Part shown: piece after piece, positions 16,992 through 24,608 of the stretch
Position numbering within the stretch: the first letter of the stretch is position 1
Layout: every line of letters begins with the position of its first letter
Assembly (NCBI RefSeq): GCF_900129635.1
Contig: NZ_FSRB01000001.1
Coordinates: 5,421,501 to 5,485,500 of the forward strand
Reading direction: 5' to 3'
Length of the DNA: 64,000 bases
DNA from: Singulisphaera sp. GP187
GTDB lineage: Bacteria > Planctomycetota > Planctomycetia > Isosphaerales > Isosphaeraceae
Notes under the pieces: model-generated
Databases searched by the model: none
Told to the model about the DNA's origin: nothing
The model's input: the letters and a program-made list of their open reading frames with translations, nothing else
Position numbers and translations under genes: made by a program

Positions 16992-18092
16992 GTGTCGCGT
17001 TCGAAACAGTTTGTTCGGCAGCCAGCGGGATTCACCCTGATCGAGCTACTGGTCGTGATTGCCATCATTGCTGTGCTCATCGGCCTGCTTCTTCCCGCGG
17101 TGCAGTCGGCCCGCGAGGCCGCTCGCCGCGCTCAATGTACCAACAACCTCAAGCAGATGGGCCTGGGCGCCATGAACTTCGAAAGCGCGAACGGCTTTCT
17201 TCCGCAGGGGCCGTATGATGGCGACCCGAATGCGCTCACCACGAGCGGCGCCCCGGACCCGGCCAACTCGGACTACAGTAAGTACAGCCCTTGCTGCAAT
17301 GCGGCCAGCCCGAACGGCTGGAACCACTTTTTCAGGATTCTGCCGTTTATGGAACAGCAGCAGCTCTACAACATCGCCAACTTCGCCGCTCCGGCGATCG
17401 CGAGCGGGCGAGGGGACATGAACGGCGAACAAACGATCTCCCGGGTTGCCCTGACAGCATTTTACTGCCCGAGCCGGCGCTTGAACGAACGCTATGGTTC
17501 CAATCCGAACACGGCCACGTCCCGGAACGACTATGCCGGCTGCGCGGGGTTCATGCAGGGCCAGTCCTACAGTTGCTCCGGAACCCAGTTCACCCCGCCG
17601 GCGCCCAATGGTGCGTCGCCCGCCATCAGCCTAAGATTGGACCCGAACCTGGGGAACACCGCCGGCCTCAAGGGGGCGATCGTCTGGCCCGCTCTGGGCG
17701 CCAAGCGCTACCTGAGAGATTTTCTGGACGGCTCCTCGAACTCCATCGTTTTCGCCGAGAAGAGCCAGCCTCTCAAGACCTTCGGCACCGACGGCGGCGA
17801 TAACGAGATGTGGAACAACTCCGGTTGGGACGAGGACAATGTCCGCTATCAGTTCGTCCCCATCCCCGACTCCTCGGCCGCACCCCTGAACGGTGTCTGC
17901 AACACCCCACCGTCCCCGAACACCGGCAGCACACTCTGGAGGCGGCAGTTCGGCGGCTCCCACTCGGGCGGGATCAACGCCGTGCTCGGCGACGGCTCCG
18001 TGCGGTTCATCAAGTTCAGCGTCAACCCCACCACCTTCCGGAAGTTGGCGGTCATCGACGACATGGAACCCTTGAGCGCGGACGAGTTCTGA
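16992..18092 (+). CDS. DUF1559 pseudopilin-like protein
   Basis: 366 residues from the GTG at 16992, with GGAG upstream. The N-terminus is a type IV pilin/type II secretion methylation motif (FTLIELLVVIAIIAVLIGLLLPAV), followed by REAARRAQCTNNLKQMGL, the DUF1559 signature. The C-terminus has HSGGINAVLGDGSVRFIKF, the closing motif. The N-terminal helix should be processed by a prepilin peptidase and insert in the inner membrane. Planctomycete genomes hold many such genes; a specific role is unknown. A small lipoprotein gene follows 39 bp later. The closest relative in this window is 20746-21789. Confidence 0.9.
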   Translation: MSRSKQFVRQPAGFTLIELLVVIAIIAVLIGLLLPAVQSAREAARRAQCTNNLKQMGLGAMNFESANGFLPQGPYDGDPNALTTSGAPDPANSDYSKYSPCCNAASPNGWNHFFRILPFMEQQQLYNIANFAAPAIASGRGDMNGEQTISRVALTAFYCPSRRLNERYGSNPNTATSRNDYAGCAGFMQGQSYSCSGTQFTPPAPNGASPAISLRLDPNLGNTAGLKGAIVWPALGAKRYLRDFLDGSSNSIVFAEKSQPLKTFGTDGGDNEMWNNSGWDEDNVRYQFVPIPDSSAAPLNGVCNTPPSPNTGSTLWRRQFGGSHSGGINAVLGDGSVRFIKFSVNPTTFRKLAVIDDMEPLSADEF

Positions 18093-18131
18093 CATCGGCA
18101 GCCGTGGATTGTCTAATCAGAATAGGAAAGA

Positions 18132-18356
18132 ATGTTAATTATGCGATTGTTCATGATGGCTGCCTCGTTCCTCGGTCTCGTCAGCGTTGCCGGGTGCGGC
18201 GGGTCGTCATCCGCCACCAACCCCAACGACCTCCCGCCGCTCAGCGCCGCCGACCTGGAGGAAGTGAAGCAGCGGGACTTGAAAGTCGAAGAGGAGGAGA
18301 AGGCCCAGATGCTTCTCACCCCCAAGGTCAAACCGACCCGTTCCAGGGCCCAATGA
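18132..18356 (+). CDS. Small lipoprotein paired with DUF1559
   Basis: 74 residues; an ATG at 18141 is an alternative start. The lipobox LVSVAGCGG puts the lipidated Cys near residue 22, followed by a Ser-rich linker. The rest is short and charged: LPPLSAADLEEVKQRDLKVEEEEKAQ. The same SAAD motif occurs in the lipoprotein at 20501-20713, and both genes sit just after a related DUF1559 gene. Function unknown. Probably co-transcribed with the DUF1559 gene and held at a membrane near its product. Confidence 0.75.
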   Translation: MLIMRLFMMAASFLGLVSVAGCGGSSSATNPNDLPPLSAADLEEVKQRDLKVEEEEKAQMLLTPKVKPTRSRAQ

Positions 18357-18368
18357 GGGGAACGGATT

Positions 18369-18520
18369 CTACAGCGGTTTACCCACGAGTGGCTCACGTC
18401 TGGGTGGCTGGGGTCCGTATTCGGACCCCGGTACGCGAGTCCAAAGACCGGGGGCCGAGTACGGACCCCAGCCACCCCGATCGCTTGGCCTGTGATCCAC
18501 CCGAGCGTAAACCGCTGTAG
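18369..18520. repeat. Nested inverted repeat (152-bp palindrome)
   Basis: Outer arms CTACAGCGGTTTAC and GTAAACCGCTGTAG (14 bp, perfect). Inner arms 18402-18419 and 18460-18477 (18 bp, perfect: GGGTGGCTGGGGTCCGTA and its complement). It starts 12 bp after the lipoprotein stop and could fold into a long cruciform or end the transcript. Confidence 0.85.
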
Positions 18521-18531
18521 CTCTGCCAACT

Positions 18532-18576
18532 CGAGACCGTCGCCCTTGCTTTTTTCATTGAGGGCGACCGGTCCCG
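18532..18576. terminator. Hairpin in duplicated block (second copy)
   Basis: The same 15-bp arms as at 15692-15736, with one mismatch near the stem base (GGTCCCG in place of GGTCTCG) and the same T6 loop. It lies upstream of the small membrane protein gene, so it may end the DUF1559/lipoprotein transcript. Confidence 0.4.
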
Positions 18577-18724
18577 TTGGGTTCTGGCTCGAGGGCCCGA
18601 AGCGTTCGCTGCCCGGGCGGACCCTGGGAAAAGGCCGCGTGGGGAGCTGCGTCGGGGTGGGGGTTCGGGGTCTTCCGCGAGATCTAAGGTTCCCCCGCGG
18701 GTTCCGGTGTGTTAGGTTAAAACC

Positions 18725-18940
18725 ATGTTGGAGAGCGTGTTTGGAGCGATTTGGTCGGTGGTGACGCTTCCCTTTCGGCTGGTGGTCTGGGTGGTTGAGA
18801 CCCTGGGCCGGCTGTCAGGGTTGGTGTTCGGGTTCGTCTTGATGGTGGTGGGGGTTGCGCTTTGGGCCGGGCCGCTCTCTCTGATCGGCATCCCCTTGTT
18901 TATTGTCGGCCTGGTGTTGACGCTCCGTAGCGTGGGCTGA
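18725..18940 (+). CDS. Small membrane protein, 71 residues
   Basis: Two hydrophobic segments: residues about 5-28 (VFGAIWSVVTLPFRLVVWVVET) and about 33-68 (LVFGFVLMVVGVALWAGPLSLIGIPLFIVG, in pieces). There are almost no charged residues apart from Glu3, Arg18, Glu27 and Arg30. It sits 48 bp before the cysteine desulfurase gene on the same strand. The pair was once duplicated together (remnants at 15882 and 15988), which supports a linked unit. No family assigned. Confidence 0.75.
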   Translation: MLESVFGAIWSVVTLPFRLVVWVVETLGRLSGLVFGFVLMVVGVALWAGPLSLIGIPLFIVGLVLTLRSVG

Positions 18941-18988
18941 GGGATTTTCCTTGGCCCCTGATCTCTTTTGGATCCGGCTTGAACGCCC

Positions 18989-20161
18989 GTGCAAGTGATG
19001 CTGCACCCGATCTATCTCGACAACAATGCGACGACGGCCATCGATCCCGAGGTTCTCGAGGCGATGCGGCCGTACTGGCTATCGGCGGGCAATCCTGAGA
19101 GCCGGCATGCCTTCGGCCGCGTCGCGCGACGCGGTTGGGAGGAGGCCAAGGAGTCGGTCGCCCGGATCTTGGGGGCCGAGCCGGGCGAGGTGATCTTCAC
19201 TTCGGGGGGGACCGAGGCGAACAACCTGGCGATCTTCGGCCTCGCAGGCGCGGAGGGGGACCCGGGCCACGTCGTCTCGAGCCCGATCGAGCACCCGGCC
19301 ATCGCCGAACCGATCGCCCGTCTCGAAGTGGCCGGGTTCGCCGTGGATCGTCCGGCCGTGGACGCCGAAGGTCTGGCCGACCCCGTGAAGATGGCCGCCC
19401 TCTTCCGCGCTGAGACGCGGCTCGCCACTCTGATGCTCGCCAACAACGAGACCGGCGCGATCGAGCCGGTCGCGCGCCTGGCGGCCCTGGCCAAGTCGCG
19501 CGGGATTCCGGTCCACACCGACGCCGTGCAGGCCGTCGGCCGGATCCCGGTCAATTTCCATGCGTTGGGGGTCAGCACCCTGGCGGCCAGCGCCCACAAG
19601 TTCCACGGGCCGGTCGGTGTCGGCCTGCTCCTGGTCCGCCACGGGATCAAGCTCGGCTCACGCCTCTTCGGCGGTGGCCAGCAGCAGGGGCGTCGGCCTG
19701 GGACCGTGGCCGTCCCCTTGGCCGTCGGCCTGGCCAAAGCGCTCGAATGCTGGCAGGCGGAATCCGAGGCCCGCCAGACCCGTTGGCGGACACTCCGCGA
19801 CCGGCTCGAGTCGGGCCTGATCGCCGCGCTCGGCGCCGATCACGTGATCCGCAACGGCCCGCGCGACGACGCCCAGCGCCTGCCGCAAACCCTGAACCTC
19901 GGCCTTCCCGGCCTTGACGGTGACGCCCTGCTGATGCAACTCGACCTGGCCGGCATCGCCGCCTCGCTCGGCTCCGCCTGCGCCAGCGGCTCAACCCGCC
20001 CCTCGCCGACCCTGGTGGCGATGCGCGTCCCCGACGACCGCCTCCGCTCCTCGGTCCGGTTCAGCCTGGGCGCGGCCACCACCGAAGCCGAGATCGAGAC
20101 GGCTCTTCCTCGGATCATCGAGGTCGTTCGGCGGATTGCTCAGGCCGACTCGGAATCTTGA
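18989..20161 (+). CDS. Cysteine desulfurase (NifS/IscS-like)
   Basis: 390 residues, the usual length for the class. The enzyme takes sulfur from cysteine as a persulfide for Fe-S clusters, thiolated tRNA or cofactors, using PLP. Visible: IYLDNNATTAIDPEVLEAM at the start, TSGGTEANNLA for PLP phosphate binding, HTDAVQAVGRIPVN, the PLP Lys204 in SAHKFHGP and the sulfur-accepting Cys331 in LGSACASGS. The start is a GTG; an ATG three codons later is possible. No IscU or SufB partner is adjacent. A broken duplicate lies at 15988-16476. LarE at 29 kb is another sulfur enzyme but need not be linked. Confidence 0.92.
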   Translation: MQVMLHPIYLDNNATTAIDPEVLEAMRPYWLSAGNPESRHAFGRVARRGWEEAKESVARILGAEPGEVIFTSGGTEANNLAIFGLAGAEGDPGHVVSSPIEHPAIAEPIARLEVAGFAVDRPAVDAEGLADPVKMAALFRAETRLATLMLANNETGAIEPVARLAALAKSRGIPVHTDAVQAVGRIPVNFHALGVSTLAASAHKFHGPVGVGLLLVRHGIKLGSRLFGGGQQQGRRPGTVAVPLAVGLAKALECWQAESEARQTRWRTLRDRLESGLIAALGADHVIRNGPRDDAQRLPQTLNLGLPGLDGDALLMQLDLAGIAASLGSACASGSTRPSPTLVAMRVPDDRLRSSVRFSLGAATTEAEIETALPRIIEVVRRIAQADSES

Positions 20162-20500
20162 TTGCGAAGGCCGAGCAACCTGGGGGGAATGCCCGAGCGT
20201 GATGGACCCGGCGAATCGATCGTCGGGTCGCCGGGGCTTATCGCGTTGTTCGGTTGCATTATGCATGCGGATACGCATGTATGCGTAATAATGATAACCG
20301 GTGGGTGGCCTGGACAGCTTGTTGTCCGGGTGGCGGAGCCACACGAGGTCTTCGGGTCGACCTCGTTGTCGGGCGGCCGGCCTGAGCCCAAGAAACAAGG
20401 ACGCCCGGGGATCTCCTTGGTGGGATCCCCGGGCGTTGTTGAAAGGGGCAGCGTGCGGCCGATCGCGGTGTGTCGTGTCGACTGGCTCGCGCTCCGGTCG
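20162..20500. other. Convergent intergenic region with hairpins
   Basis: 339 bp between two converging genes. An imperfect 9-bp hairpin, ATGCATGCG pairing with CGCATGTAT, lies at 20261-20282 in an AT-richer patch. A strong GC hairpin lies at 20401-20436. No coding frame is supported. Confidence 0.5.
20401..20436. terminator. GC-rich hairpin between converging genes
   Basis: ACGCCCGGGGATC pairs perfectly with GATCCCCGGGCGT (13 bp, 10-base loop). Read on the minus strand it is followed by CCTTGTTTCTT, so it likely terminates the DUF1559/lipoprotein unit from the right. Confidence 0.65.
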
Positions 20501-20713
20501 TCAGCGGCTCTTGCCCGCGGGAGCCTCGCTCTTCTGGTGGGCGCGTTCTTCGTCAGCGACGCGATCCGCGTCGGCCTTGGCTTGAGCGATATCGGCGGCG
20601 CTCAGGGGAGCTTTGGAGGCCTCGTCCGCGTCGGTGGATGAGGAACCGCCGCAACCCACGAGAGCCAGGCACGGGAGAAACAGCAAGGACGCCAGGAAGA
20701 ATCGGACTCTCAT
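20501..20713 (-). CDS. Small lipoprotein paired with DUF1559
   Basis: 70 residues with signal MRVRFFLASLLFLPCLALVGCGG; the lipobox LVGC is good. The mature part SSSTDADEASKAPLSAADIAQAKADADRVADEER is acidic and helical. It shares the SAAD pattern with the lipoprotein at 18132. It begins 32 bp after the DUF1559 gene at 20746 stops and is followed by a strong hairpin, so the two form a unit. Function unknown. Confidence 0.78.
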   Translation of the reverse strand: MRVRFFLASLLFLPCLALVGCGGSSSTDADEASKAPLSAADIAQAKADADRVADEERAHQKSEAPAGKSR

Positions 20714-20745
20714 CGTGGTTTGCCTCGAATCAAAATTGCTTGGAA

Positions 20746-21789
20746 TTAATACTCGTCTGAGCTGATGGGCTCGTTGTCATCAATGACCGCCAACTTGCGG
20801 AAGGTGTTGGGGTTCACCGTGAACTTGATGAACTTGACGGACCCGTCGCCGAACAACACATTGATGCCGCCGGAGTGGGGACCACCGAAGTTTCTCCGCC
20901 AGATCGTATTCCCGGTATCGGGCTGGGGAGGAGACAGGAAGCCACCGCATTTCCAAGGGTTGGCACTGTCCGCGGTCGGCACGAAATGGGCGCGGACGTT
21001 GTCCTCGTCCCAACCTGCGTTCTGCCATTGCTCGTTGTCGCCCCCTTCGTTGCCGAATCCCTTCGGGGAAATGGCCTTCTCGGCGCAGAGGATCGAGTTT
21101 GAGGTGCCATCCTTGAAATCGGCCAACATGCGCTTGATCCCTGTGCCAGCCCAGACGATGGCCCCTTTGTAGCCAGCAACGTTTCCCTGATTGATGGCCA
21201 CATAGTTGTTCGCCGTCGCGGCGAGACCATTGGGAGGGGCGGGCTGCGTCGATGCGGGAGCGCAGTCCGCGGCCAAACCGGTTCGGAATCCTTGGCATCC
21301 GGCATAGTCGTTCCGCGATAGCGCCGTGACAGCCGCGGAGGCCGCATTGTTCTCATAGCGTTCGTTCACCCGTCGTGACGGGCAGTAGTAGCCTGCGATC
21401 GCCACGCGCGAGATGGGAAGCTCGCCGTTCAAAACCTTGTCTCGGCTCGCCGAAGGAGCGAGCGGCGCGGTGAAGTTCGCTAGGTTGTAGATTTGCTGCT
21501 GCTCGATGAAGGGCAGGATTTTGAAAAAATGGTTCCATCCGTCAGGCCCATTCGCGTCGCAGCAGGCAAACGTTGTGGCCTGGCCGTCATATGGCCCCTG
21601 GGGCAGATGGCTGTTGGCCGACTCGAAATTCATGAACCCCAGGCCGATTTGCTTGAGATTATTCGTGCACTGGGATCGTCGCGCCGCCTCGCGCGCCGCC
21701 TGTACGGCAGGAAGCAATAGCGCAATCAAGACGGCAATAATGGCAATGACAACGAGCAATTCGATCAATGTGAACCCGCGTTTTCGCAT
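20746..21789 (-). CDS. DUF1559 pseudopilin-like protein
   Basis: 347 residues from the ATG at 21789, which follows GAAGGGA at a good distance; ATGs at 21804 and 21864 would only push the pilin motif inward. MRKRGFTLIELLVVIAIIAV is the prepilin-type N-terminus, then REAARRSQCTNNLKQIGLGF. The C-terminus has HSGGINVLFGDGSVKFIKF. The protein is clearly a sister of 16992-18092: both share LPQGPYDG, DGWNHFF or NGWNHFF, and DEDNVR. The two genes converge on the cysteine desulfurase region, consistent with an inverted duplication of a DUF1559/lipoprotein module. Confidence 0.9.
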   Translation of the reverse strand: MRKRGFTLIELLVVIAIIAVLIALLLPAVQAAREAARRSQCTNNLKQIGLGFMNFESANSHLPQGPYDGQATTFACCDANGPDGWNHFFKILPFIEQQQIYNLANFTAPLAPSASRDKVLNGELPISRVAIAGYYCPSRRVNERYENNAASAAVTALSRNDYAGCQGFRTGLAADCAPASTQPAPPNGLAATANNYVAINQGNVAGYKGAIVWAGTGIKRMLADFKDGTSNSILCAEKAISPKGFGNEGGDNEQWQNAGWDEDNVRAHFVPTADSANPWKCGGFLSPPQPDTGNTIWRRNFGGPHSGGINVLFGDGSVKFIKFTVNPNTFRKLAVIDDNEPISSDEY

Positions 21790-22084
21790 CGCACGTCCCT
21801 TCATTCGAGAAAGAGCCTGATGATGATCTCCTCGGAGACAAGGAGGGGAGCGGTCAACACTCATCGCTTCGTGACCCTATGACGTAGGGCCACTCCCGAC
21901 TTGATGACCCATCGCTCGCCGGCAAGCCGCGAGACGCCTGAATCGAAGTCGGCTAATTCGGGAAGGGATAAGGTGTTGAATCGCAACCGTGATCCTATCA
22001 ACGGATAAGACTTGAGTCCATGGAGGATATGAAGGGAATGTGAAGAAAAACGCGGGATATCCATCAGGTTTCAGCCGAAGATGT

Positions 22085-22182
22085 GGCTGCATAACTATTC
22101 ATGGAGACCTCGGTAGGAAACGGGGCTGCATAATTATTCATTGTGGTCCTAGGAGTCGACGGGGCTGCATAATTATTCGGTG
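22085..22182. repeat. 39-bp tandem repeat, two and a half units
   Basis: GGCTGCATAAYTATTC starts at 22085, 22124 and 22163, exactly 39 bp apart. The first 16-19 bases of each unit are conserved and the remaining 20 differ. On the minus strand the period is 13 codons (NNYAAP, NNYAAP, NSYAAT), but that 61-codon frame has no other coding signs. Confidence 0.8.
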
Positions 22183-22338
22183 AAGCCGCGACGGAGGAAG
22201 TGACCGCGGAACGTTTCATCGGGTATACAGAACCGTCTCGATTCCACACGGCATGTAAAGCCTTGATGGAAGAACGGTTTTGTTTTAATTCATTAGGATA
22301 TTGTATTGAGAATTGGTCGCAAGGAGGGGGATCCCATC

Positions 22339-22470
22339 ACGGCCAGCGCACATCAAATTGCCCATGTTTCCAGGGAAAAGTCGGCCGTTTAGCCTCAGAA
22401 GAAGCCGATTTTCTACGACAGAATTCGCAGAAAACCCTTGATTTTAAGCAATTTGATGTGCGCTGGCCGT
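22339..22470. mobile_element. MITE-like element with 23-bp terminal inverted repeats
   Basis: The left end 22339-22361 begins ACGGCCAGCGCACATC; the right end 22448-22470 is its exact 23-bp reverse complement. The 132-bp element is flanked by a perfect 12-bp direct repeat, GGGGATCCCATC, at 22327-22338 and 22471-22482, as expected of a target-site duplication. The 86-bp interior is AT-rich and non-coding. Target duplications of 10-13 bp are known for some IS4-family elements, but no transposase is present here. Confidence 0.8.
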
Positions 22471-22531
22471 GGGGATCCCATCGGCACGCTTCGGTTGGCG
22501 ATGGCCCTGTGATGGAGCCAGACTTGCCCTC

Positions 22532-23851
22532 TTACTCTCTGGGTGAGATCCATGTGCCTGCATGGCGGTCAGGCGCGAAGATTTCCCTCGCGGCGCGGCG
22601 GAGATCTTGATCCGTCACGGTCCGTAACGCCTGAGTGAGTCGGGCGGGCTCGATCCCCAACTGCGCGCGTCGCGCGAGCGAGAACGCCACTCCGTAGAGG
22701 TTTGTCACGAGCCAAGAGTCGGGTACGTCGGTCGTTCCGAGGAAGAATCCAAACGTCTGTTGGGCGGACTTCCGCTCGTTGGCGCCCAGCTTCGGCTCGA
22801 CAGCCTCGGCCACGAACGCTTCCAGGCGTCCGAGCGTTTGGCGGGGGGCCTCTCCGCGATTCGGGCGGGTCGTGATACCCAGCATGACGGGGTCATCCAG
22901 CACTGTGAAGGCGATCGGAGTCCGGCCGGGCTCGCCGCCGAGCTTTGCGGAACCGGCCCAGAGCCGGCTCACCAGGATGAGGAAGGGGGCGTAGAGATCG
23001 CTGGCCGGATCGGGAGCCTGGTAAGCGAGACAGGCTTCGGCCTGTGCCCGCGGAGCCCCGACCGCCCGTTCTTGAAGAACGCCGAATTGGGGCGTGCCGG
23101 GCTCTGAAGCAGGGGGAACCTCCTGGCCCGGTGGGAGCTTGGCGAACGACTCCGCGACCAAGGCGCGGGCCGTGGCCGCATCAATGCCCCCGGCCAGGAC
23201 GAGGATCGCGTTTCTCGGCTTATAGTATTGATCATAACGCAATCGAATCTCCTCCTGCGTGATGGCGGAGATCTGCTCGGGCACTCCCCCTTTTCGGCCG
23301 CCTTGCGGGGTGGGCCGGATGAGCTCGCGCGCCTGATTGAGGGCGCCGAGGGCGGGAATCCGGCCAAACATGTTGGCCACTTCGTCGAGGACGCGCGGGC
23401 GTTCACGGTCGAGATCCGCGCCGGTCAGGCGAAGATCTCCCATCCGCGCGGCCGCCTCGAGCAGTTCATCCTTAAGGCCGGCCTTGGGAAAAACGGTCGC
23501 CACGACGGTGTAGCGGTCTCCCGTCTGCGCGTTGCAACCGGCGCGATACCGCTCGAAGAATTCATTGGCCGATCGCGGTCGCGCCGTGCCTGCTGCGGAA
23601 GTGATGTAGACGTGCTCGATCATGTGGGCCAATCCCGAACGGCCTTTAGGGTCGTGATCGCCACCGATCTTGTAGAGCACGACCAACGCAACCTCCTGGG
23701 CCCCCTCAATCGGCCGGACGATCACCGTCAGGCCGTTCTCCAGGCGGACCCGTTCCGGAACCGCTGGTTTTGTGGCCGGCTCCTCGGCCTCGGAGGGTGA
23801 TGTGCAGGCCAACGAAATCCACAGGAGCGGCATCCCCAGGCTGAGGCGCAT
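22532..23851 (-). CDS. M16 family zinc metallopeptidase, exported
   Basis: 439 residues, the length of a single two-domain M16B protein. The N-terminus MRLSLGMPLLWISLACTS is a signal peptide, possibly of lipoprotein type. The inverted zinc site HMIEH (76-80) and the third ligand Glu157 in RVLDEVANM are present, so the enzyme should be active. The C-terminal domain has LGITTRPNRGE in place of a clear R/Y pair, so I cannot say how substrate is held. M16 peptidases degrade short peptides inside a closed clamshell. No second M16 subunit is adjacent. Confidence 0.88.
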   Translation of the reverse strand: MRLSLGMPLLWISLACTSPSEAEEPATKPAVPERVRLENGLTVIVRPIEGAQEVALVVLYKIGGDHDPKGRSGLAHMIEHVYITSAAGTARPRSANEFFERYRAGCNAQTGDRYTVVATVFPKAGLKDELLEAAARMGDLRLTGADLDRERPRVLDEVANMFGRIPALGALNQARELIRPTPQGGRKGGVPEQISAITQEEIRLRYDQYYKPRNAILVLAGGIDAATARALVAESFAKLPPGQEVPPASEPGTPQFGVLQERAVGAPRAQAEACLAYQAPDPASDLYAPFLILVSRLWAGSAKLGGEPGRTPIAFTVLDDPVMLGITTRPNRGEAPRQTLGRLEAFVAEAVEPKLGANERKSAQQTFGFFLGTTDVPDSWLVTNLYGVAFSLARRAQLGIEPARLTQALRTVTDQDLRRAAREIFAPDRHAGTWISPRE

Positions 23852-24183
23852 TCGATTCCCCTTTCGATTGTTCCTGGCGGTTCAGTATGGATCGCTTATT
23901 AACCGAACGATGGACTCACGCGGAGACGCGGAGGGAGAACATGATCGAGCTCGTTAAGATCACAGCGGCGATGGTGGATCCAATTCATCGGTCAAAATTA
24001 ATCTCTCCGTCGGCCGACTGGCCACTCTCCTCTCCTCATTCCCCTCCGCGTCTCCGCGTGAATTCGGGGCAGGCACCTCGCAGGGATACCGCATCACAAA
24101 TCGAGACTGTCGCTAAGGATACCGGGATCTCGTTCCACGCTCGGCGTGGGAATGCCGTCCGCGACGCTCCGCGTCGTCTTGTC
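23852..24183. other. Intergenic region ending in a truncated family 1 repeat
   Basis: 332 bp. A direct or inverted pair of CTCACGCGGAGACGCGGAGGG-like segments lies near 23911 and 24045 (the latter as CCCTCCGCGTCTCCGCGTG-like sequence), and a broken family 1 repeat lies at 24103-24182. No gene recognised. Confidence 0.45.
24103..24182. repeat. Dispersed palindromic repeat, family 1, truncated copy
   Basis: The left end GAGACTGTCGCTAAGGATACC and the GTTCCACGCTCGGCGTGGGAA hairpin (with indels) are present. The right end is missing, and pectate lyase-like coding sequence begins immediately after. Confidence 0.7.
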
Positions 24184-24426
24184 TTCCCCGGTGTCGCCGA
24201 CCCCGAGGCTCGGCCCCTCTGGACCCGGCACTATGAGATCGGTTCCAACCGCCCCGTGTTCGCCGGCCGCGACGGGATCAAGAAGTACGCCCTGGCCGAG
24301 ATCGAGCGGGAGCGACGAACGGGCACCCCCTGGTATGGGGCCTGGCCGCTCATACTCGTCGAGGCGGCGTATCCGCGGTGGCGCCGTCAGGTCGGCGGAA
24401 TCAGCCCTTCCCGAAAATTCGACTGA
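24184..24426 (+). pseudogene. Pectate lyase remnant (C-terminal part)
   Basis: The frame reads VADPEARPLWTRHYEIGSNR, PVFAGRDGIKKYALAEIERE, RRTGTPWYGAWP and ends at TGA 24424-24426. This matches the end of family 10 pectate lyases, where ARxYEIxTNRPxFxxRDGxxKY, ERRxGYxWY is conserved. About 80 codons remain; the catalytic barrel is missing. The break coincides with the truncated family 1 repeat. Not expected to be active. Confidence 0.75.
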
Positions 24427-24608
24427 CTCGATCGGTCCCTGTTGTCCCCCCCCTCTTCTCGAAGTCAGATCAGGCTCCAATACGCCTAAGAAATGTGTGG
24501 TTCGCATAATAATTCGACGAATTGAAGCTTTCGCTCATCCATGATCTACACTCAGTAGCATGGCGGGCTCAAGGGACCGAACGGGCTCAGGGTCGAGGGA
24601 GGAAGTCG

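Larger units (their letters stand above)
21790..22531. other. Gene-poor repeat region
   Basis: 742 bp between two minus-strand genes. It holds 39-bp tandem repeats (22085-22182) and a MITE-like element (22339-22470) and is AT-richer than its surroundings. Small ORFs across it are explained by the repeats. Confidence 0.6.

Noticed and set aside
22085..22182. Possible CRISPR array
   Set aside because: Repeat and spacer are both about 20 bp, only three repeats, no cas genes and no typical repeat sequence.
24184..24426. Intact gene with the N-terminus from 23887
   Set aside because: The upstream codons cross a family 1 repeat and intergenic DNA; only the pectate lyase tail is recognisable.
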